Shown here: in pieces, positions 4,980 to 9,506 of the stretch
Layout of the letters: every line of letters begins with the position of its first letter
Numbering within the stretch: position 1 is the first letter of the stretch
Source of the DNA: Acidimicrobiaceae bacterium
GTDB taxonomy: Bacteria; Actinomycetota; Acidimicrobiia; Acidimicrobiales; Bog-793
Length of the DNA stretch: 9,506 nucleotides
NCBI GenBank assembly: GCA_027459565.1
Contig: DAIDIA010000196.1
Coordinates: 1-9,506, forward strand
Reading direction: 5' to 3'
Notes under the pieces: generated by a model
Seen by the model: the letters and a program-made list of their open reading frames with translations, nothing else
Told to the model about the DNA's origin: nothing
Database searches by the model: none
Made by a program: the position numbers and the translations under genes

Positions 4980-5462
4980 GTGTCAAGGATCCAGCTCGCC
5001 CTGAATGTCCGCGACATCGACGAGGCCGTGGACTTCTACGAGAGGCTCTTTCACACCCCGCCCGCGAAACGGCGGCCGGGATATGCCAATTTCGCGGTCG
5101 TCGATCCCCCGCTCAAGCTCGTGCTCATCGAAACGGGCGCGGCGCGCAGCCACGGCATCGATGCCGCGCTGAACCATCTCGGCATCGAAGTCGCATCGCC
5201 GGAGGAGGTCGTCGAGGCCACCGCGGCTCTGACTGGCGCCGGTCTCTCCACGGTTTCGGAGGAGGGTACGGAATGCTGCTACGCGCTCCAGGACAAGGTC
5301 TGGGTGGACGATCCCGACGGCGCTCCCTGGGAGGTCTACACGGTTCTCGCCGACGCGCCGGATGCGCGACCAGGCTCGGCGCCACGCGGCGAAGCCAACG
5401 CATGTTGTGCGCCGGCGTCATCGGTTGCGTTGACTCTGGGCCGGACACCCTCCGCCCCGTGA
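4980..5462 (+). CDS. arsI: ArsI/CadI-family protein (VOC fold; C-As lyase or metal-induced protein)
   Basis: This 160-aa protein has the vicinal-oxygen-chelate fold of the glyoxalase/dioxygenase superfamily. It opens with SRIQLALNVRDIDEAVDFYE (2-21), then PAKRRPGYANFAV (28-40) and DPPLKLVLIE (42-51). NHLGIEV follows at 65-71, then EGTECCYALQDKVWVDDPDG (95-114) and WEVYTVLAD (117-125). It closely resembles mycobacterial CadI and the ArsI C-As lyases. Candidate Fe(II) ligands are Gln5, His66 and Glu118. The vicinal pair Cys99-Cys100 matches the arsenic-binding pair of ArsI. ArsI uses Fe(II) and O2 to demethylate trivalent methylarsenicals and roxarsone-type aromatics to As(III). A second Cys-Cys pair (142-143) sits in a disordered tail. 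It is the first gene after the ArsR-controlled promoter; the channel gene starts 25 bases after its stop. The arsI or cadI name is by family; substrate is untested. Confidence 0.88.
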   Translation: MSRIQLALNVRDIDEAVDFYERLFHTPPAKRRPGYANFAVVDPPLKLVLIETGAARSHGIDAALNHLGIEVASPEEVVEATAALTGAGLSTVSEEGTECCYALQDKVWVDDPDGAPWEVYTVLADAPDARPGSAPRGEANACCAPASSVALTLGRTPSAP

Positions 5463-5481
5463 TCTGTGCCCCCAACGCGGT

Positions 5482-5487
5482 GAGGAG
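5482..5487 (+). promoter_or_regulatory. Unusually close Shine-Dalgarno site at the aquaporin start
   Basis: GAGGAG directly abuts the ATG at 5488 with no spacer, which is poor for initiation. An in-frame GTG at 5503 would give 15 bases. Translation may rely partly on coupling to the upstream gene, or the start may be 5503. Confidence 0.4.
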
Positions 5488-6195
5488 ATGACAGACCATT
5501 CCGTGCTGTGGAAACGACTGACCGCGGAGTTTCTCGGAAGCGCGTTGCTCGCGGCGATCGTCATCGGTTCGGGTATCGCTGCGCAGAGCCTTTCGCCGGG
5601 TGACATCGGCCTCGAGCTGCTCGAGAACACCATTGCGACAGGTGCCGGGCTCTACGCGATCATCCTGATCTTCGGTCCGGTCTCTGGAGCACACCTGAAT
5701 CCCGTGGTGTCGCTTGTGAATGCGGCGCTCGGGGGGATGCGTTGGCGAGAGGCCCTCTCCTACACCCCGTTTCAGGTACTCGGCTGCATCGGCGGCGCAC
5801 TTGTTGCCAATGTCATGTTTGGACGCGCAACCCTCGAGCTCTCGACGAAACATCGGTTCTCCGGACCGCACACGGTCGCGGAGGTCGTCGCCACCGCGGG
5901 ACTCGTGCTCGTCATCTTCGCCCTTGAGAGATCGGGGCGATCACACCTCACGCCGGCCGCGGTCGGCGCCTACATCGCGTCGGCGTACTTCTTCACCAGT
6001 TCCACAAGTTTCGCGAACCCCGCAATCACCGTCGGTCGCATGTTCTCGAACACCTTCGCGGGCATCGCGCCGTCGTCTTCGCCGAGTTTCATCGTGGCCC
6101 AGCTCATTGGCGGCGCCGTTGCCCTTGGTCTGGTCACGCTGTTCTATCCCGATCACGAGACCAGCCCAGAACGGGCCCGCGGTATTCATGCCTGA
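5488..6195 (+). CDS. Aquaporin-family (MIP) channel, AqpS-like, arsenic-operon associated
   Basis: This is a 235-aa integral membrane protein with six predicted transmembrane segments and two half-helix loops. The first loop is SGAHLNPVVS, giving an NPV box at 71-73. The second is SFANPAITVGRMF, giving NPA at 177-179. In water and glycerol channels an arginine normally follows the second NPA to form the selectivity filter. Here that position is Ile180 and the nearest arginine is Arg184. Loss of this arginine is reported for arsenic-linked AqpS of Sinorhizobium and would widen the pore to uncharged As(OH)3. It sits between arsI and a flavoprotein in an ArsR-controlled operon and probably moves arsenite down its gradient out of the cell. 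The start is uncertain between ATG 5488 and GTG 5503. It might instead carry methylarsenite or another neutral solute. Confidence 0.85.
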   Translation: MTDHSVLWKRLTAEFLGSALLAAIVIGSGIAAQSLSPGDIGLELLENTIATGAGLYAIILIFGPVSGAHLNPVVSLVNAALGGMRWREALSYTPFQVLGCIGGALVANVMFGRATLELSTKHRFSGPHTVAEVVATAGLVLVIFALERSGRSHLTPAAVGAYIASAYFFTSSTSFANPAITVGRMFSNTFAGIAPSSSPSFIVAQLIGGAVALGLVTLFYPDHETSPERARGIHA

Positions 6196-6212
6196 GCGTC
6201 GCCAGGGCCAAA

Positions 6213-6260
6213 GATCCGCCATGCTTGCAATCGTGGTCGGGGATCTCCTCTCCAAAGGAG
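6213..6260 (+). other. Potential leader structures before the flavoprotein gene
   Basis: GATCC (6213-6217) can pair with GGATC (6241-6245), and CCA (6219-6221) with TGG (6233-6235). Separately, CTCCT (6245-6249) can pair with AGGAG (6256-6260), which is the Shine-Dalgarno site itself, around a 6-base loop. These may modulate flavoprotein translation or be chance pairing. Confidence 0.25.
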
Positions 6261-6267
6261 CACCGAG

Positions 6268-7698
6268 ATGCGCCTTGTAGTCATCGGTGGCAGTGACGCG
6301 GGAATCAGCGCCGCGCTCCGCGCGCGCGAACTCGATCCCTCGACCGAGGTGACCGTTGTGGTCGCCGATGCGTACCCGAACTTCTCGATCTGCGGTATTC
6401 CCTATTTCGTTTCCGGCCAGGTGACGCACTGGAGGAACCTTGCACACCGGACACTTCGCGACCTCGAGGAGACGGGCATGCGCGTCGCGCTCGATTCGCG
6501 AGCCACCGAGATCGATCCGACAAACCGACAGGTGCGCATCGCGACAACCGTGGGCGAAGAGCACTCGGTCTCCTATGACGCACTCGTCATCGGAACCGGG
6601 GCAACCTCGATCAGGCCCTCCATCGCAGGACTCATCGGAGATGGCGCGCTCGGAGCGACCGACGGGGTCCATCTCCTGCACTCGATGGGCGACACCTTCG
6701 ACCTCATGCAGAGCCTCGAGAGATTCGCCCCGAAGCGCGCGGCGATCATTGGTGCCGGATATATCGGTCTCGAGATGGCCGAGGGCCTTCGCGCACGCGA
6801 CATCGCGGTCACCCAGTTCGAGCAGCTCGAAGAGGTGCTGCCGACCGTTGATCGCGCGCTTGGCGCGCGCGTGCGCGACGAACTGGTCGCGCACGGCGTT
6901 GTGGTCCATACCGATTCGACGGTCACGAGGATCGCCCACTCGCCGGCAAGATCGCCGGGACGACTCGCCGTCGAGGCCGTCAGTAAATCGAACGATCTGC
7001 GCACGGTCTTTGTCGACATCGCACTCGTGGTCGTCGGTGTCCGTCCCGACGTCGAACTCGCGCGCCGGGCCGGAGTGCACATCGGCACCCACGGAGCGAT
7101 CAAGGTCGATACCTCGATGCGAACCAACATTGAGGGTGTCTTCGCCGCCGGCGATTGTGTGGAGACCCACCATCGTCTGCTCGGCACCACCTACCTTCCG
7201 CTCGGAACGACCGCACACAAACAGGGACGCATCGCAGGGGAGAACGCTGTCGGGGGATCGATCGAGTTCGCCGGAAGTCTCGGCACACAGGTCGTCAAGG
7301 TCTTCGACATGGCCGTCGCGCGCACGGGGCTTCGCGACCACGAGGCGAAAGATGCCGGTTTTGATCCGGTGACCTACGAGTTCGAGGCTGATGACCACAA
7401 GGCGTACTACCCGGGAAGCCACCGGATCGCGATACGCCTCACCGGTGACCGGGTCTCGAAGCGTCTCCTTGGCCTCCAGCTCTTCGGTCATCACGAATCA
7501 TCGATAGCAAAGCGGATCGATACTGCGGCGACTGCGATCTTCCATGAGATGACCGTCGGAGAGGTCAGCGATCTCGACCTCTCCTACACCCCGCCGCTCG
7601 GAAGCCCATGGGACGCGATCCAGGTCGGCGCCCAGGGATGGGAGAGTGCGTTGCGACGCGAGACCGCTCAGGGACCCTCGCCAGAGATCCGGGAATAG
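6268..7698 (+). CDS. CoA-disulfide reductase/NADH oxidase-like FAD-dependent oxidoreductase
   Basis: This is a 476-aa two-dinucleotide-domain flavoprotein. An N-terminal FAD motif reads VVIGGSDAGISAA (4-16), and an NAD(P)H motif reads AAIIGAGYIGLEMAEGL (158-174). A second FAD contact is GVFAAGDC, with Asp296. The single redox cysteine Cys42 in NFSICGIPYFVSG is the mark of the CoA-disulfide reductase/NADH oxidase/persulfide reductase group. The C-terminus has the SYTPPLGSPWD dimerisation-domain signature. Related genes recur in actinobacterial ars operons, where their reaction is not settled. Possible roles are reduction of a low-molecular-weight disulfide or persulfide, supply of electrons to ArsI, or reduction of an arsenical. 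AAAGGAG (6254-6260) is spaced 7 bases from the ATG. It follows the aquaporin gene by 72 bases, and its end overlaps the convergent DUF6314 gene by 31 bases. Confidence 0.87.
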   Translation: MRLVVIGGSDAGISAALRARELDPSTEVTVVVADAYPNFSICGIPYFVSGQVTHWRNLAHRTLRDLEETGMRVALDSRATEIDPTNRQVRIATTVGEEHSVSYDALVIGTGATSIRPSIAGLIGDGALGATDGVHLLHSMGDTFDLMQSLERFAPKRAAIIGAGYIGLEMAEGLRARDIAVTQFEQLEEVLPTVDRALGARVRDELVAHGVVVHTDSTVTRIAHSPARSPGRLAVEAVSKSNDLRTVFVDIALVVVGVRPDVELARRAGVHIGTHGAIKVDTSMRTNIEGVFAAGDCVETHHRLLGTTYLPLGTTAHKQGRIAGENAVGGSIEFAGSLGTQVVKVFDMAVARTGLRDHEAKDAGFDPVTYEFEADDHKAYYPGSHRIAIRLTGDRVSKRLLGLQLFGHHESSIAKRIDTAATAIFHEMTVGEVSDLDLSYTPPLGSPWDAIQVGAQGWESALRRETAQGPSPEIRE

Positions 7699-8153
7699 AC
7701 GGTCAGCGCTTCATAGTCCTTGCCGGGACCGACGACGCGCCAACGCTCCTCGAAGCATTGATCTGAACGGACAACGATCTCGATGCAGTAGCGGTCGGGC
7801 GCGCACTGATGCTCTGGTGCGCACATTCCCGACGAGAGATCGAGATCGACAAAATGCCGGCCATCGAGAAAGTAGAGCGCGACCGACCCGTCCTGTTTTC
7901 GTCGATAATCGAGACTTCGCCGCGCGGACCCAATGTGGTCTCCGAGCCGGAGCTCGCCCTCTTCGACGTATTGGGCCTGTTGGACGGCTCCGCGCGCTCC
8001 ATTCGCGGCGAGCGGAACGAGTCGACCGACCCCGACAAATGTTCCACCTGTGGCGTTGTGGTGGTCTTCGATGGAGCGCAGCACATCCCAACTGCCAAGC
8101 AGGTAGGCGAGGGTGTCGTGGATCTCCACCCGGATCAATCTATCGACATCCAC
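7668..8153 (-). CDS. DUF6314 family protein
   Basis: This is a 161-aa soluble protein with the DUF6314 layout. It has DTLAYLLGSWDVLRSIED near residues 13-30, GGTFVGVG and YVEEGELRLG. Then come RRSLDYRR, GSVALYFLDGRHFVDLDL, CAPEHQCAPDRY and a WRVVGPGKDYEALTVYSRI end. The alternating beta pattern suggests a lipocalin- or START-like barrel for a small hydrophobic ligand. The function is unknown. Four cysteines are present, two in the CAPEHQC block. The start is GTG at 8151-8153. No strong Shine-Dalgarno site is visible, so an internal GTG or TTG about 5-8 codons in remains possible. A 183-base gap separates it from the cytochrome gene upstream on the same strand. It may be an unrelated neighbour. 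Confidence 0.78.
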   Translation of the reverse strand: MDVDRLIRVEIHDTLAYLLGSWDVLRSIEDHHNATGGTFVGVGRLVPLAANGARGAVQQAQYVEEGELRLGDHIGSARRSLDYRRKQDGSVALYFLDGRHFVDLDLSSGMCAPEHQCAPDRYCIEIVVRSDQCFEERWRVVGPGKDYEALTVYSRISGEGP

Positions 8154-8336
8154 GGACCGGACAGGAACTGGTGCAACCCGATCGAACGCGGAGCCTCTCC
8201 GGATTCACTCGTGACGAGTCATCTGCCGATCGCGCGTGTCGCGCTGCTCGGCGAGCGCGGATCATTTCCGCCCGGTCCCCGACGAGACCCAGCGGAGGCT
8301 TCGCCGCAGAACTTCGTCGATTCCGGCGCGGAGCGC

Positions 8337-8999
8337 TCAACCCAATGAGCGCTCCGCGCGCGACCGCTCTCGCTCGAGGTCGTGCTCGCGCACCCATGCG
8401 GGAGCATTGCGCTCGGCCCAGCCACGGTCGATCCGACCGCACAGCATCGACATGAGAGCTCGCGGATGAAAGAGCGCGAAGCCGATGTGTCCAAAGACCA
8501 GAAGGGCGACAAAGAATGCGAACCAGTCGTGGACGAATGTCGCGCCCTGGCGGATGGGAAGCGGGAAGGGATTGGGAAAGCGCAGCACCAGCCCCGTGAA
8601 CAGCAATACGACGAGCCCGGAGACTGAAAGGACGGCATTGAGCTTCTGACCGGGATTGAACTTCCCGAGCTCGAGCTTCATCCGGCGCGTCCGGTCAAAC
8701 CATCGCCACTCGCGTTGATCGAATCGCGTGAGTCGCGTCACGTCCTTTCGCAGCATCACTCCCCAGCGTCCACACAACGCGACGAGCAGCGGCACGAGGG
8801 CGAGAACCCCCGTGAGCGTGTGGATGTTCTCGATCAGGAGCCTTCGACCCACACGTACCGAGAACGCGGGGATGTACAGGATCGCCCCCGTGGCGATCAG
8901 CGTGAGCACATCGAGCGCGGTGACCCAGTGGAGCACGCGTTCGGTCAGGTCGAAACGCCTCAGCGACGCGGTCTTCGCCGAAGCCTCGGGTTCAGTCAA
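8337..8999 (-). CDS. Membrane cytochrome b (four-helix, cytochrome b561/formate dehydrogenase gamma type)
   Basis: This 220-aa integral membrane protein has four predicted helices, near residues 24-44, 58-77, 121-140 and 156-178. Candidate heme b ligands are His24 (RVLHWVTA), His60 (IENIHTLTG), His157 and His171 (VHDWFAFFVALLVFGHIGF). A cytoplasmic-type charged loop (RKDVTRLTRFDQREWRWFDRTRR) lies between helices 2 and 3, and the C-terminus is highly charged. It most likely takes electrons between quinone and the molybdenum enzyme encoded just upstream. I chose TTG at 8997-8999 because the only upstream ATG (9083) would overlap the molybdoenzyme gene by 92 bases, while TTG overlaps its stop by 8 bases. 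GGAG at 9010-9013 is a possible ribosome site. Family is good; start is moderate. Confidence 0.8.
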   Translation of the reverse strand: MTEPEASAKTASLRRFDLTERVLHWVTALDVLTLIATGAILYIPAFSVRVGRRLLIENIHTLTGVLALVPLLVALCGRWGVMLRKDVTRLTRFDQREWRWFDRTRRMKLELGKFNPGQKLNAVLSVSGLVVLLFTGLVLRFPNPFPLPIRQGATFVHDWFAFFVALLVFGHIGFALFHPRALMSMLCGRIDRGWAERNAPAWVREHDLERERSRAERSLG

Positions 9000-9506
9000 C
9001 GGGTGTATCGCTCCGATGGTTCGACCGACCGATCCATGCCTCGACGTCGTATCCCAGCTGTTCCCAGAATCCCGGCTGTGCACTGTTGACGAGGGTGATG
9101 GAACTGAGCCATTTCGCGGACTTGTATCCGTACATCGGAGCGACGTAGAGCCTCACCGGCCCGCCGTGTTCGGGTGCGACGGGTGCACCGAGCATCTCGT
9201 AGGCGACGATCACATCAGAGCGGCGCGCCTCGGAGAGCGTCAGGCTCTCGGTGTAGGCGCCGTCGAATGAGCCGAACTCCACCGCCCTCGCAGCGGGGTC
9301 GACGACGGCGCGATCCAAGAGGTCGCGCAAAAGCACTCCCTTCCAGTGCACGTTCGGCACGCGCCAGCCCGTGACGCACTGAAAATCCTTGGTCAAGAGC
9401 GTTGCCGGCATCTCCTTGGGGTCGTGCAGCGACAGCGTCTGTGGGCGGTGCACGAGTCCGCTGACGTGGAGGCGATAGGCATCGTTCGCGACGATCGGAA
9501 TGGTGT
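8992..9506 (-). CDS. Sulfite oxidase-family molybdopterin-dependent oxidoreductase (5' end outside window)
   Basis: The 170 visible residues cover the C-terminal part of a sulfite-oxidase/MsrP-type molybdenum domain. The frame stays open to the window edge and begins IPIVANDAYRLHVSGLV, so the start is outside. FQCVTGW (visible 41-47) contains the molybdenum-coordinating Cys43. WKGVLLRDLLDRA (54-66), SFDGAYTESL, EHGGPVRLYVAP and the YGYKSAKWLSSI cofactor segment follow in the usual order, then GFWEQLGYDVEAWIG at the end. It could oxidise sulfite, reduce methionine sulfoxide, or handle another oxyanion; the sequence does not decide. The stop overlaps the TTG start of the cytochrome b gene, which implies translational coupling and a two-subunit membrane complex. 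A signal peptide, if any, lies beyond the window. Confidence 0.86.
   Translation of the reverse strand, partial: TIPIVANDAYRLHVSGLVHRPQTLSLHDPKEMPATLLTKDFQCVTGWRVPNVHWKGVLLRDLLDRAVVDPAARAVEFGSFDGAYTESLTLSEARRSDVIVAYEMLGAPVAPEHGGPVRLYVAPMYGYKSAKWLSSITLVNSAQPGFWEQLGYDVEAWIGRSNHRSDTPVD

Noticed and set aside
5941..7494. Long 517-aa reading frame on the - strand
   Set aside because: It lies antisense to the clear aquaporin and FAD oxidoreductase genes and has no family-like motifs; a shadow frame caused by GC-rich codon bias.
8154..8336. A gene or promoter in the gap upstream of DUF6314
   Set aside because: No frame here has family-like sequence; frames that cross it are shadows of the cytochrome gene. 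No convincing promoter hexamers were found.

Overview
The window reads as actinobacterial chromosome. It has GC-rich coding DNA, frequent GTG starts with purine-rich Shine-Dalgarno sites, an ArsR with the corynebacterial-type cysteine layout, an ArsI/CadI enzyme that strongly resembles mycobacterial CadI, and a DUF6314 protein. A member of Acidimicrobiia or a related lineage is possible, but nothing here fixes the class. No tRNA, rRNA, CRISPR array, transposase or integrase was seen.

Region 1 (1-4523, all + strand) looks like a sulfide, persulfide and thiol-handling block. It begins with the 3' part of a DsrE-family protein. A promoter follows that carries an almost ideal CsoR/CstR-type operator (386-403). 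Next come a TehB-like class I SAM methyltransferase and a thioredoxin that overlap and are translationally coupled. A 236-base leader then precedes a sulfide:quinone oxidoreductase (SQR)-like flavoprotein with three cysteines in the expected redox positions. The block ends with a 48-aa basic/hydrophobic microprotein, a DUF302 protein and a second methyltransferase of the METTL7/Methyltransf_11 type. A plausible reading is that SQR oxidises sulfide to persulfide, the DsrE and thioredoxin proteins carry or reduce sulfane sulfur, and one or both methyltransferases methylate thiols or sulfide.

Region 2 (4560-7698) is an arsenic block. An ArsR repressor gene (- strand) diverges from an operon of ArsI/CadI-type C-As lyase or metal-binding protein, an aquaporin-family channel, and a CoA-disulfide-reductase-like flavoprotein. 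The 81-base divergent region holds two face-to-face promoters and repeated CATCAATG half-sites. No arsenate reductase, Acr3/ArsB pump or ArsM is present in the window. The visible set would suit methylarsenite demethylation followed by arsenite movement through a channel.

Region 3 (7668-9506, all - strand) holds a DUF6314 protein that overlaps the flavoprotein gene tail to tail. Upstream of it on the same strand are a four-helix membrane cytochrome b and the 3' part of a sulfite-oxidase-family molybdenum enzyme. The last two are translationally coupled and probably form a membrane-anchored molybdoenzyme and heme b redox pair.

All identities come from reading motifs and family patterns by eye. 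No search was run.
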